In this document: one piece after another, positions 34,102 through 42,584 of the stretch | Numbering within the stretch: the first letter of the stretch is position 1 | How the letters are laid out: each line of letters starts with the position of its first letter | The notes under the pieces: model-generated | Told to the model about the DNA's origin: nothing | The model's database searches: none | Seen by the model: only the letters and a program-made list of their open reading frames with translations | Source of the DNA: Streptomyces sp. R21 | GTDB lineage: Bacteria; Actinomycetota; Actinomycetes; Streptomycetales; Streptomycetaceae | Assembly (NCBI RefSeq): GCF_041051975.1 | Contig: NZ_CP163435.1 | Span: 930,001-994,000 of the forward strand | Length of the DNA stretch: 64,000 bases | Reading direction: 5' to 3' | Made by a program: the position numbers and the translations under genes

Positions 34102-35328
34102 TCACCAGGTGACGAGAAGCGACTGCGGCCCCCTGATGGTTCCGCTGCTCTGGAAGACCGTCTTCTCCGGCGGCTCGGCCAGCCGCAGCCCCGGGAAACG
34201 CGTCAGCAGCCCGGAGAGCATGACCTCGGACTCCATCCTCGCCATCATCGCGCCCATGCAGTGGTGCGGTCCGTGCCCGAAGGACAGGTGGGAGAGCGCC
34301 TCCCGGTCGAAGTCCAGCACCTCCGGGTTCTCGAAGACCTCCGGGTCCCGGTTCGCGGTGAGGTACGACGCGTAGACGGCCTCGCCCTGGCGGATCAGCA
34401 CCCCGCCGACCTCCACGTCCTCGGTGGCGATCCGGGCGAGCCCCACACCGTTACGGTGCGGAATGTGCCGGAGCAGCTCGTCGACCGCCTGCGGCAGCAG
34501 CTCCGGCCGGGCGCGCAGCCGGGCCAGATGCTCCGGGTGGGTCAGAAGCATGTAGACCATGTTGGCGCTGTTGTAGCGGACCGCGTGCGCGGCGCTGACC
34601 ATGATGATGGTGGCCAGCGACACCGCCACGTCCTCGGTGATCTCCCCCTCGTCGCACGCCTGCGCCAGCACGCCCGCCAGGTCCTCGCTCTCCTCTCCCT
34701 TCGCGCCGCTACGGCTGCGCAGCAACTCCACGATGTACGCGCGCACTTCGGCCCTCGCGGCTCGGCTCGCCGCGGGGTCGGCGGTGGAGGAGAGGATCGT
34801 GTCGGTCCATGGGGCGACCCGCGCCCGGTCCTCCCGCGGAACGCCCAGCAGATCACCGATGACGGCCAGCGGGAACGGCTTGTGCAGCAGCTCCATCAGG
34901 TCCGCGGGCGGCCCGTGCCGCTCCACCGCGTCCAGCAGTTCGCCGGCGGTCTGCTCGGCCATCGGCCGCAGCCGCTTCATGTGCCGTCCGGTGAACGCCT
35001 TGTTGATGACCTTGCGCAGCTTGGTGTGGTACGGCGGGTCGGCGTACCCGAGGGCCAGCTTCGAGGCGACCGGCTCGCTCAGCATGCTCGTCACGGTGCG
35101 GTCGACGAGTTCCTCGCGGCTGAAGCGGGGGTCGGAGGTGACCAGCTTGACGTCCTCGTAGCGGGTCACCAGCCAGGCCTCGTGGTCGGAGAAGTACGGC
35201 AGGCGGATCCGGGCGACGGGCTCCTCGGCCAGGAGCTTGGCGAGCAGCGGGTCGAACTGGAGCGCGGGCAGGTCGTCGATGTTCCAGGTGTGCACGCCGG
35301 GGGTGGCTGTGTCGGGCTGGGACGTCAT
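34102..35328 (-). CDS. Cytochrome P450, CYP158-like, atypical I-helix
   Basis: A 408-residue P450. The K-helix ExxR is in DELLRHIPHRNGVGLARI and the haem loop is SFGHGPHHCMGAMMAR with the axial Cys. The I-helix reads IIMVSAAHAVRYNSAN: the usual acid-alcohol pair (E/D-T) is replaced by His-Ala. The C-terminal half resembles CYP158-type phenol-coupling enzymes, which also lack the I-helix Thr, so oxidative coupling rather than simple hydroxylation is possible. No polyketide synthase is nearby. It is divergent from an SDR gene. The start MTSQPD has GGGAG upstream. Confidence 0.87.
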   Translation of the reverse strand: MTSQPDTATPGVHTWNIDDLPALQFDPLLAKLLAEEPVARIRLPYFSDHEAWLVTRYEDVKLVTSDPRFSREELVDRTVTSMLSEPVASKLALGYADPPYHTKLRKVINKAFTGRHMKRLRPMAEQTAGELLDAVERHGPPADLMELLHKPFPLAVIGDLLGVPREDRARVAPWTDTILSSTADPAASRAARAEVRAYIVELLRSRSGAKGEESEDLAGVLAQACDEGEITEDVAVSLATIIMVSAAHAVRYNSANMVYMLLTHPEHLARLRARPELLPQAVDELLRHIPHRNGVGLARIATEDVEVGGVLIRQGEAVYASYLTANRDPEVFENPEVLDFDREALSHLSFGHGPHHCMGAMMARMESEVMLSGLLTRFPGLRLAEPPEKTVFQSSGTIRGPQSLLVTW

Positions 35329-35547
35329 GGGTTTCGTCTCCCGTGGTCGGTCGCGGGTGCCCGTCTGCCTGGCCGTGCGGGCTCCTGTGCTCGGACATGC
35401 CTTCCCCGGACGGGCGGACACCGACGCCGCGGAAACGTGTCGCCCCCTGAACGGAGCACACGGCACGCGACGGCCAGGCCGCGGCGGACCGCGCCGGAAC
35501 CCTCGTACCTCTGGAGGTTTCGCGGAACACCAGGTATCGAGGCGGCC

Positions 35548-36456
35548 ATGGACGACGACACCCGCCTCCCCGGGCTGCCCGCCCCTCCCCCGCCGGGCGC
35601 CGCCGCACTGCCGCCCGGCACCTACGACGGGAGGCTGGTCCTGGTCACCGGCGGCGGCACGGGGCTGGGGAAGGCGATCGCGGCGGAGTTCGCCCGGCTC
35701 GGCGCCGATCTGGTGATCGCGAGCCGTGGCGAGGAACATCTGCGGTCCGCACGCGAGGAGTTGGCGCGGCTGGGCACACGGGTGACGGCGACCTCGTGCG
35801 ACATACGGGACCCGGACCGCATCACCGCACTGTTCGACGCCTGCCCGCTGCCCGACGTGCTCGTCAACAACGCGGCCGCCAACTTCCCCGTGCCCGCCGA
35901 GGACATGTCCCCGGGCGCCTGGCGGGCGGTCGTGGACATCACGCTCACCGGCACGTTCCTCATGACCCGCGAGTTCGGGCGCCGCCATCTGGCCGCGGGG
36001 ACGCCCGGCTCGATCATCAACGTGGGGGCCTCGTACGCCTGGACCGGCGGCCCCGGCTACGCGCACAGCGCCGCCGCCAAGGCCGGCGTACGCAACCTCG
36101 TGGAGACGCTGGCCGTGGAGTGGGGGCCGTACGGCATTCAGGTGAACGGGCTGGTGCCCGGGCTGATGCCGCACGAGGACATGACCCCGGACATCCGCGA
36201 CAACCTGGAGCGCGCCGCCGTCGAACGCTCCGGCCCGGAGCGCGCCGCCGACCAGGACCGCCGCCAGCCCGCCCTGCGGGTCGGCGCACCGCGCGAGCTC
36301 GGCTGGGCGGCGACCTTCCTGGCTTCTCCCTACGCCCGTTTCATCACGGGACACACCCTGGTCGTGGACGGGGCGAACTGGCAGCGCAGGGCCCTGGTCG
36401 GGCCGCCGGTGGTGCCGGTGAGGGACCAGATGGGGCGGGGTCCCTTCACCGGCTGA
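35548..36456 (+). CDS. SDR of the 2,4-dienoyl-CoA reductase-like group
   Basis: A 302-residue SDR with TGGGTGLGKA near residue 34 and NNAAANF in the middle. At the active site the sequence is GYAHSAAAKAG: the Lys is present but the residue four before it is Ser, not the catalytic Tyr of classical SDRs. Together with the following LAVEWGPYGIQVN this matches 2,4-dienoyl-CoA reductases, which lack that Tyr. It probably reduces an enoyl- or dienoyl-thioester or related conjugated substrate with NADPH. GAGG lies five bases before the ATG. It is divergent from the CYP158-like P450. Confidence 0.82.
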   Translation: MDDDTRLPGLPAPPPPGAAALPPGTYDGRLVLVTGGGTGLGKAIAAEFARLGADLVIASRGEEHLRSAREELARLGTRVTATSCDIRDPDRITALFDACPLPDVLVNNAAANFPVPAEDMSPGAWRAVVDITLTGTFLMTREFGRRHLAAGTPGSIINVGASYAWTGGPGYAHSAAAKAGVRNLVETLAVEWGPYGIQVNGLVPGLMPHEDMTPDIRDNLERAAVERSGPERAADQDRRQPALRVGAPRELGWAATFLASPYARFITGHTLVVDGANWQRRALVGPPVVPVRDQMGRGPFTG

Positions 36457-36536
36457 GCCGCGATGAGTCCCGGGGGCCCACCGGGTCTATACCTGCAAGG
36501 GGCTGTCCGGAGCCCCCGGGACACCGAGGAGAAGCG

Positions 36537-37109
36537 ATGAGCACCGTAGTGATGCACAGCGTGGTTTCCGTGGACGGCTTCATCGCCGATGCGGAGGATC
36601 AGGTCGGCCCACTGTTCGACTGGTATGACAACGGCGATGTCGCACTCGGCGATGTCGGGAAGATCTCGCAGGTGTCGGCCGCGTACGTGAAGCCGATGTG
36701 GGCGGAGATCGCGACGATCGTGATGGGGCGGAACCTGTTCGACATCACCAACGGCTGGGAGGGGTCGCCGCCGACGGGTGAGCACGTGGTCGTGGTGTCG
36801 CACCGGCCCAGGCCCGAGGGGTGGCACCCCGAGGCGTCGTACCACTTCGTCGACGACGTGGCAGCGGCGATCGCGAAGGCCAGGGAACTCGCGGGCGAGC
36901 GCACGGTCGCCGTGACGGCGGGCGACGTCGGCGGCCAGGCCTTCGCCCTCGGCCTGGTGGACGAGGTGGCGATGGACGTCGTGCCGGTGGTCTTCGGCTC
37001 GGGCAAGCGGTACTTCGGGGCGGTCGACGCCCGGCATCTGCTGGAGGACCCGCACACGGTGATCCAGGGCAACCGGGTACTGCACCTGCGCTATCGAGTC
37101 CGGCGTTAG
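36537..37109 (+). CDS. Dihydrofolate reductase-family (RibD C-terminal) protein
   Basis: A 190-residue protein with the fold of the RibD C-terminal/DHFR superfamily: it opens VVMHSVVSVDGFIAD, has IVMGRNLFDITNGW, and VVVVSHRPRP and VTAGDVGGQAFALGLVDEV in the nucleotide-binding half. Such proteins are NADPH-dependent reductases; stand-alone members in actinomycetes are not true folate enzymes. GAGGAG lies upstream of the ATG. It converges on the ECF41 sigma factor gene, and these genes are separated by a strong hairpin. Confidence 0.88.
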   Translation: MSTVVMHSVVSVDGFIADAEDQVGPLFDWYDNGDVALGDVGKISQVSAAYVKPMWAEIATIVMGRNLFDITNGWEGSPPTGEHVVVVSHRPRPEGWHPEASYHFVDDVAAAIAKARELAGERTVAVTAGDVGGQAFALGLVDEVAMDVVPVVFGSGKRYFGAVDARHLLEDPHTVIQGNRVLHLRYRVRR

Positions 37110-37137
37110 CGAACGACGACGCCCTCGGGCAGAGCCA

Positions 37138-37176
37138 GAGCAGCGACCACGCCGTGCGCCGGGGTGGTCGCCGCTC
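37138..37176. terminator. Bidirectional terminator
   Basis: A 16-base stem (37138-37153 with 37161-37176, two mismatches; left arm GAGCAGCGACCACGCC) over a seven-base loop, between the convergent reductase and sigma-factor stops. It can act in both directions. Confidence 0.7.
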
Positions 37177-37189
37177 CTGCTCAACGCCC

Positions 37190-38086
37190 TCAGGACTCGG
37201 CGGCCTCCAGCGCCGAGAGGTCCAGGCGGGCCAGCCGCTCGGGGTCGGCGAGGATGTCGACGGCGACGATCCGGCCGTCCGCGACGGTGACGCCCATGAC
37301 GCCCATCGGCTTGCCGTCGAGCAGCGTGACGACGCCCACGGCGCCGTTGACCAGCACGAGGCGGGAGGAGACGGCGACACTGCGGAACATGACCGCCTGT
37401 CCGGCCACCGCCTCGGCGCCGCGGACCAGCTTGGACACGGCCGCGCCGCCGACGAGCGCTCCGGCGTCGGCGCGCAGCACCACATCGGGGTCGAGGACGG
37501 CCACGAGCGCCTCGAAGTCGCCGCCGCGCGCGGCGGCGAGGAACGCGTCGAGCACCTTCTTCTGACGGCCGATGTCGGGGTCGGGGGTCGGGGCGGAGCC
37601 CTGGACCCGGCGGCGGGCGCGGCTGGCGAGCTGCCGGGTGGCGGCCGAGGAGCGGCCCACGATGGGCGCGATGTCGTCGAAGGGCACCGCGAACATGTCG
37701 TGCAGCACGAAGGCGAGCCGTTCGGCGGGCTCCAGCGTCTCCAGGATCACCAGCAGGGCGAGCCCGACGGAGTCGGCCTGGAGCACCTCCTGCTCGGGGT
37801 CGATCCGCTCCAGGGGGCTGACCACCGGGTCGGGCACGTAGGTGTCCATGGGCTCCTCGCGGCGCGCCGTACGCGAGCGCAGCATGTTGAGGCAGACCCG
37901 TCCGACGACGGTGGTGAGCCAGCCGCCGAGGTTCCTGATGTCCTCGGTCTCGGATCGGCTGAGCTTCAGCCAGGTCTCCTGAACGGCGTCGTCGGCCTCG
38001 CTGAGCGAGCCGAGCATCCGGTAGGCCACCGCCCTCAAGTGGCCGCGGTGCTCCTCGAATTGACGCGCGAGGTCGTTCTCGTCCAT
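37190..38086 (-). CDS. ECF41-type RNA polymerase sigma factor (SigJ-like)
   Basis: A 298-residue extracytoplasmic-function sigma factor of the ECF41 group. Region 2 contains HLRAVAYRMLGSLSEADDAVQ and region 4 contains LEPAERLAFVLHDMFAVPFDDIA. A C-terminal SnoaL-like domain (residues 180-298) includes DGKPMGVMGVTVADGRI, the regulatory extension typical of ECF41, which controls activity without an anti-sigma factor. The start MDENDL has GGGGG upstream; an upstream GTG or ATG would extend it by 14 residues. ECF41 factors usually control a neighbouring oxidoreductase gene; the enoyl-CoA hydratase upstream and the convergent reductase are candidates. Confidence 0.9.
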   Translation of the reverse strand: MDENDLARQFEEHRGHLRAVAYRMLGSLSEADDAVQETWLKLSRSETEDIRNLGGWLTTVVGRVCLNMLRSRTARREEPMDTYVPDPVVSPLERIDPEQEVLQADSVGLALLVILETLEPAERLAFVLHDMFAVPFDDIAPIVGRSSAATRQLASRARRRVQGSAPTPDPDIGRQKKVLDAFLAAARGGDFEALVAVLDPDVVLRADAGALVGGAAVSKLVRGAEAVAGQAVMFRSVAVSSRLVLVNGAVGVVTLLDGKPMGVMGVTVADGRIVAVDILADPERLARLDLSALEAAES

Positions 38087-38158
38087 CGGTCCCCCATGCA
38101 AGTGCGGTGTTCCGTCGTGTTCCGTCACAAGATCAGCGCTCGGTCAAAACATAGCGGG

Positions 38159-38962
38159 TCACTTCCCCCGGAAGGCCGACGCACGCCGGGCTCCCTTGGC
38201 CGCGTACCCCTCCCGGGCGTCCTCGGACGTGAGGGTGAGAGCGGCGGACATCGCCGTGCGGTCGAGGGCGGCGGCGAGCCCCGCGTCCGCGTAGGCGTCG
38301 ATGTCGCGTTTGACGCTCTGGACGGCGAGGGGTGCGTTCGTGGCGATCTCGGTGGCCACGGTTCGGGCGATGTCGTCCAACTCGGCGGGGGTGACGACGA
38401 GTTGGGCCAGGTGGAGGCGCTCGGCCGTGGCGGCGTCGATCCGGCGTCCGGTCAGGGCGAGGAGCTTGGCCCATCCGGCGCCCGCGTCGACGGCGACCCC
38501 AATCTGTGCCTCGGGGAGCGCGAACACCGCGTCGTCCGCGGCGATCCTGACGTCCGCCATCAGGGCGAGTTCGAAGCCGAAGCCGAGGCAGTAGCCGTGC
38601 ACGGCCGCGACCACCGGCTGCGGAAGGCGGGCGAAGACGGCGAACCGTTCGTGCGCCCAGCGGATGCCCTCGTAGTAGTTGCGGGCGCGCTCGGCGTCCG
38701 AGTGGCCGGTGATCGCGCCGCCGGGCGCCATCACGTCGATGCCCGCGCAGAAGGCCCGCCCCTCGGCCCGCAGCAGGACCGCGCGGAGGGAGGTGTCGAA
38801 GCGGATCCGGTCGGCGAGCAGCCCGAGTTGGCGCGTGGACTCCCAGCTCCACGCGTTGAGTTTCTCCGGCCGGCAGAGGGTGAGGATGCCGAGCCCGTCC
38901 TCGATGTCGAGGCGCAGCCGCTCCTCACCCTCCGGGATGTCGGTACGTGTGATGTCGATCAT
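38159..38962 (-). CDS. Enoyl-CoA hydratase/isomerase family protein
   Basis: A 267-residue crotonase-fold protein. The oxyanion-hole block AFCAGIDVMAPGG and the second block VAAVHGYCLGFGFELALMADV are present, as is the C-terminal trimerisation helix. The second catalytic Glu position reads ALPEAQIGV, so hydratase activity is possible; other crotonase reactions cannot be excluded. The ribosome site GGAGGGG is strong and a 19-base palindrome lies immediately upstream, suggesting control by a TetR-type fatty-acid or CoA-ester regulator. The sigma factor gene follows on the same strand after 72 bases. Confidence 0.88.
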   Translation of the reverse strand: MIDITRTDIPEGEERLRLDIEDGLGILTLCRPEKLNAWSWESTRQLGLLADRIRFDTSLRAVLLRAEGRAFCAGIDVMAPGGAITGHSDAERARNYYEGIRWAHERFAVFARLPQPVVAAVHGYCLGFGFELALMADVRIAADDAVFALPEAQIGVAVDAGAGWAKLLALTGRRIDAATAERLHLAQLVVTPAELDDIARTVATEIATNAPLAVQSVKRDIDAYADAGLAAALDRTAMSAALTLTSEDAREGYAAKGARRASAFRGK

Positions 38963-38978
38963 CGGCCGCCCCTCCGGT

Positions 38979-38997
38979 TTCTGACGAGACGTCAGAA
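38979..38997. promoter_or_regulatory. 19-base palindrome upstream of enoyl-CoA hydratase
   Basis: TTCTGACG-AGA-CGTCAGAA has perfect eight-base arms and starts 17 bases before the hydratase start codon. Symmetry and length fit a TetR-family operator. No tetR gene is adjacent. Confidence 0.6.
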
Positions 38998-39013
38998 CCC
39001 TAGGGGGCGCGGA

Positions 39014-39757
39014 CTATCGGCTGAAGAGTTCGAACGCGACGGCCGGTTTCCCGCCGAAGCGCTCGCCCGTCGTCTGCGCACCGCCGGTCAGGAAGGTGCG
39101 GCAGTACGTTTCCGGGTCCTCGTCGGTCAACACCTCGATGTACGTGCGGTGTTCGAGCAGCGAGCGGACCGCACGCTCCAGGCCTGGCGTCGCGTCCACC
39201 GCGTGCGTGGGCGTCGAGGAACCGGCGACGGCGACCCAGCGCACACCGTTCCAGGGCTCCAGGCCCTGCTCCATGAGCTCGGGGAAGATCCAACGGTTGC
39301 CCGCGTCGCCCGCCGCGTCCAGGGTGGCGCGCCCCACCGCCACGTGGTCGGGGGTGTTCCATGCGACCCCACCCCAGGTGTCGCGGTGGTTGAGGGTGAT
39401 CAGCAGTTCGGGCCGGTGGCGGCGGATCGCGGCGGCGATGTCCCGGCGCAGGGCGGTGCCGTACTCGATCACACCGTCCCGGTGGTCCAGGAAGTCGACC
39501 TCCGAGACGCCCACGACGGCCGCGCTCGCCCGCTGCTCCTGCTCCCGCAGCGGGCCGCACTTCTCGGGCTCCAGGGTGTCGATGCCGGCCTCACCGCGGG
39601 TTGCCAGCACATAGGCGACCTCGCGTCCGGCGTCGGTCCATCCGGCGATCGCCGCGGAGCAGCCGTACTCGAGGTCGTCCGGGTGGGCGACGACGGCGAG
39701 GGCACGCTGCCAGTCGTCGGGCATGGGCTTGAGCTGGTCGTTCATCGGCTCCGTCAT
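39014..39757 (-). CDS. PIG-L family deacetylase
   Basis: A 247-residue LmbE/PIG-L protein. The zinc-binding AHPDD motif is at residues 24-28 and the distal His lies in NTPDHVAVGRATLDAA. In actinomycetes this family includes MshB and Mca of mycothiol metabolism and antibiotic deacetylases; this protein lacks features that would place it in one of them. It should remove an acyl group from an N-acetylated sugar or mycothiol conjugate. The first ATG is used; a second ATG lies 12 bases later. Confidence 0.88.
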   Translation of the reverse strand: MTEPMNDQLKPMPDDWQRALAVVAHPDDLEYGCSAAIAGWTDAGREVAYVLATRGEAGIDTLEPEKCGPLREQEQRASAAVVGVSEVDFLDHRDGVIEYGTALRRDIAAAIRRHRPELLITLNHRDTWGGVAWNTPDHVAVGRATLDAAGDAGNRWIFPELMEQGLEPWNGVRWVAVAGSSTPTHAVDATPGLERAVRSLLEHRTYIEVLTDEDPETYCRTFLTGGAQTTGERFGGKPAVAFELFSR

Positions 39758-39797
39758 GGCCCCAGCCTACGGAGACGCCCGTGCGGCCCGGGGCCTG

Positions 39798-40013
39798 TCA
39801 GGCGGATTCGTAGTGGTGGGCGTCGGCCCCGCTCCACTTCACCCAGGCCGGGTCGTCGAGGAGGTCCTCCGCGTCGGGCAGACCGGCGCGGCCCAGGAAC
39901 TCGATGAGGTCCTCGTCGGAGAACGCCAGTCCGAGGGTCTCCCCGCGCGCGACCACCAGACGCCCGCCGGTGCCTGCCGGCGGACGAACGACCACAGGCG
40001 CCCGTCCGGACAT
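39798..40013 (-). CDS. Small hypothetical protein
   Basis: A 71-residue protein ending SGADAHHYESA. It has a basic N terminus (RAPVVVRPPAG), a central strand RLVVARGETLGLAF and an acidic helical half (SDEDLIEFLGRAGLPDAEDLL). No family is recognised. GGAG lies upstream of the ATG with another GGAGG further 5'. Composition and codon bias are normal. It lies between the peptidase-like gene and the PIG-L gene on the same strand and may be part of their transcript. Confidence 0.6.
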   Translation of the reverse strand: MSGRAPVVVRPPAGTGGRLVVARGETLGLAFSDEDLIEFLGRAGLPDAEDLLDDPAWVKWSGADAHHYESA

Positions 40014-40071
40014 ATCTCCAGGATCCTCCCGACGGCCGCAAAACGCATCCCCGCGCCGGCCGGTCTGAGGG

Positions 40072-41421
40072 TCACACCTCGTCGCGGGTCAGCGCCAGCA
40101 GCCGGTCCAGGACACGCTGCCCACCGGCTCGTACTCCGTCGTGCTCGAACTCGTCGGTGACCCAGGTGCGCAGACCGCGGATGGACCGGGCCGTGCGCAG
40201 CGCGTGTTCGGTGTCGACGTACATGTCGTCGTGGTAGACGGCCGCGGCGACCGGCACCTCGTTGGCGGCCAGGCGCGCGGGGTCGTACAGCGGCGTCCAG
40301 TCCCTGCGGGCGGCCAGTTCCTCGGCGGTCTCGCGCAGCGGGCGCAGCGCCGGGTCGGTCTCGAACATCCAGGGGTGGACGGACTCGCCGGTGAACAGCA
40401 GCGGCCCGTCCTCGGTGAGCGTCTTGGCCGCGTCGAACTGCGGGAACTCGGCGCGCACCCGCTCCGCTGACCAGTCGGTGGGCCGCGCGTCCTGGCCGTA
40501 GATCGCCTCGTGGACTAGGGCGTACAGCGGGTGGCCCGCGTACGAGAGGAGGCCCTGCACCTCTTCCTGGAAGGCGTCGGAGAGGGCCGGGCCCTCGGGG
40601 GTGCGGACGAAGGCGTGCTCCAGCAGGTAGTGCAGGCGGTGGCTGCCCTCGCTGCCGCCGAGGAGGATGCCGAGCGACTGGAAGGCCTCGACGGTGAGCT
40701 TGTAGCCGCCGATCAGGACCGGCTCGTGCTGGAGAAGGTACTCGGCGATCTGCCGCGCCCGCTCGACGTCCTGCGGGTAGCGGGCGTAGTGCGCGGCCAC
40801 CTTGCGTTCGATGCGCGGGTAGGCGGCGCGGTAGACGTCGTCCGCGTGCGCGTCCAGGGAGGGCAGGCCGCCGGTGATGACCGCGGCGCGCAAGCCCTCG
40901 GGCGCCGTGGACAGGTAGTTCACCGTGCAGAACCCGCCGAAGCTCTGGCCGAGTACGGTCCAGGGCGCGCCGCCGGTGAGCGCGGGGCGGATGGCCTCGC
41001 AGTCGCGGACGATGGAGTCGGCGCGGAAGTGCGTCAGGTAGTCGGCCTGCGCGCGGGCGTCGCCGCGCAGCGGGAGGCTCTGTCGGTTGGCGGGCGTGGA
41101 GTGGCCGGTGCCGCGCTGGTCGAGCAGCAGCACCCGGTACTCCTTGAGCGCCCGGCCGAGCCAGGCCGGCTTGCCGACGAACCGGTTGGCGCCGAAGCCG
41201 GGACCGCCCTGGAGATAGACCAGCCACGGCAGGTCGGACCCCGCCTTCTCACTGGCGACGACCTCGCGCGCGTACAGCTCGATCTGCTCCCCGGAGGGGG
41301 CGCTGTGATCGAGGGGCACACTGAAGTGGCGGTCGGTGAGGACGACACCGGGCTGGCGATAGCTGACGGTCAACGGGGCTCCCGAGACGGACGGATGGCG
41401 GACCGCGTCCCAGTTCAGCAC
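40072..41421 (-). CDS. Alpha/beta hydrolase, prolyl aminopeptidase-like
   Basis: A 449-residue hydrolase of the proline-iminopeptidase type. The oxyanion block LVYLQGGPGFGANR, the strand LLLDQRGTGHSTPA and the nucleophile elbow GQSFGGF are all present; the catalytic His is likely HD in EFEHDG near the C terminus. It probably cleaves an N-terminal residue from a peptide. The GTG start has no good ribosome site, so the true start may differ, but the coding region is secure from PLDHSAPSGEQ onward. No signal peptide is seen. Confidence 0.83.
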   Translation of the reverse strand: MLNWDAVRHPSVSGAPLTVSYRQPGVVLTDRHFSVPLDHSAPSGEQIELYAREVVASEKAGSDLPWLVYLQGGPGFGANRFVGKPAWLGRALKEYRVLLLDQRGTGHSTPANRQSLPLRGDARAQADYLTHFRADSIVRDCEAIRPALTGGAPWTVLGQSFGGFCTVNYLSTAPEGLRAAVITGGLPSLDAHADDVYRAAYPRIERKVAAHYARYPQDVERARQIAEYLLQHEPVLIGGYKLTVEAFQSLGILLGGSEGSHRLHYLLEHAFVRTPEGPALSDAFQEEVQGLLSYAGHPLYALVHEAIYGQDARPTDWSAERVRAEFPQFDAAKTLTEDGPLLFTGESVHPWMFETDPALRPLRETAEELAARRDWTPLYDPARLAANEVPVAAAVYHDDMYVDTEHALRTARSIRGLRTWVTDEFEHDGVRAGGQRVLDRLLALTRDEV

Positions 41422-41602
41422 ATGTCCGGCCGTCGGCAGAGCCCGGGGATCAAGAATTCCGTACTGTACGGCGGATCAGCTGTGGCGGCCGGGCGGGGCG
41501 GCGTTCCGGCCGCCGGTGGACGGGGCGTTGTCAGACCCGTCTGCGAGGGTGTGATCACCGGGCGGCACCAGGAGTCGTCCGGATCGACGGTGGAGGGGTG
41601 CG

Positions 41603-42565
41603 GTGACGGATCCGCGGGACGGCTGGGCAGGCCTGGGCTGGGAGGGCTGGGAGGACTACGACGGCATCCGGAGGCGCCTCGATCAGGGAGCCGATGCGGA
41701 GGTGTGGGGCGGGGGGCGGCCGCTGCACAGGGCGGCGGCGTGGGGCTCGCCGGAGGTCGTCGCCGAACTGGCCCGGCGTGTCGCGGACGTGGACGCGCTG
41801 CAGGACGGCACGACCGCGCTGTGGGAGGCCGTCCTGTCCGACCGACATGACAACGCACGGGCTCTTGCCGCCGCCGGAGCGGATCCCTGGCGGCCGCTGA
41901 TGGGTGGCTGGTCGCCGGGACGGCTCAGCCTGGCCGGGCCGACGCCGGATCTGTTCACGGTGCCCGAGGACGAACGCGGTCTGACCGAGGCCGAGCGCGC
42001 GGCGACGCAGGAGGGTCATCGGCTCGTCACCGCGCTGGGAAGCATTCACTACGACGGCACGGGCCTGGCGTGCGTGGCCGGGATCGACGCCGCGGAGGCG
42101 ATACGCCGCCTCGAAGCCGCCCCGGCCGAAGGCGAGGACATGGACGACCTACTGGAGAATCCGTACGACTACGACCTCGACGAGACCCTCCAGATCATCG
42201 GCGTGACGACCGTGCCCGGGGGCTGCGTCGTCACCCAACCCTGGGGATACGCGCCGCAGATGCCGGGGGTGCTGACCCGGCTGTCCGCCGGCACCGTCTG
42301 CTACGGCATGTACGCCAACCCCAAGAGCGGCAACCAGGGCAGCATCGTCCGCGACGGGGTCATCGAGGGCTCGGACCTCCACCCGGGCGGCGGACCGCAA
42401 CCGGAGGACACATCCGAGGAGATCCTGGCGGCCTATCTCTACCGGCACAACGCGGTGGGCTTCGCCTGCGCCTACGCAGGACTGCGGCTGACCGACGCGC
42501 GCGCCGTCGTCGGACCGCCCGACCAATGGGTCGAGCTGCCGGAGCGTGACTACTGGAGTCGCTGA
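41603..42565 (+). CDS. Ankyrin-repeat protein
   Basis: A 320-residue protein whose first third has two or three ankyrin-like units (GRPLHRAAAWGSPEVVAEL, DGTTALWEAVLSDRHDNAR). The C-terminal two thirds contain GVTTVPGGCVVTQPWGYAP and AAYLYRHNAVGFACAYAGL, with no family I recognise. A protein-interaction role is likely for the repeats. GTG start with GGAGGGG upstream. It is convergent with a HEAT-repeat gene, with a gap of 19 bases. Confidence 0.8.
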   Translation: MTDPRDGWAGLGWEGWEDYDGIRRRLDQGADAEVWGGGRPLHRAAAWGSPEVVAELARRVADVDALQDGTTALWEAVLSDRHDNARALAAAGADPWRPLMGGWSPGRLSLAGPTPDLFTVPEDERGLTEAERAATQEGHRLVTALGSIHYDGTGLACVAGIDAAEAIRRLEAAPAEGEDMDDLLENPYDYDLDETLQIIGVTTVPGGCVVTQPWGYAPQMPGVLTRLSAGTVCYGMYANPKSGNQGSIVRDGVIEGSDLHPGGGPQPEDTSEEILAAYLYRHNAVGFACAYAGLRLTDARAVVGPPDQWVELPERDYWSR

Positions 42566-42584
42566 CAGCACGGACCTGCGACCG

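Noticed and set aside
34102..36354. A single 750-residue protein ending in the P450
   Set aside because: Only the last 408 residues are P450; the rest is antisense to the SDR gene. The P450 starts at its own ATG with a ribosome site.
34102..36456. Secondary-metabolite gene cluster around the CYP158-like P450
   Set aside because: No polyketide synthase, NRPS, terpene synthase or tailoring set lies nearby; the P450-SDR pair alone does not support a cluster.
36821..39907. 1028-codon open frame on the + strand
   Set aside because: It runs antisense to the ECF41, enoyl-CoA hydratase and PIG-L genes; its protein is low-complexity Gly/Arg/Val sequence without motifs, as expected for GC-rich shadow frames.
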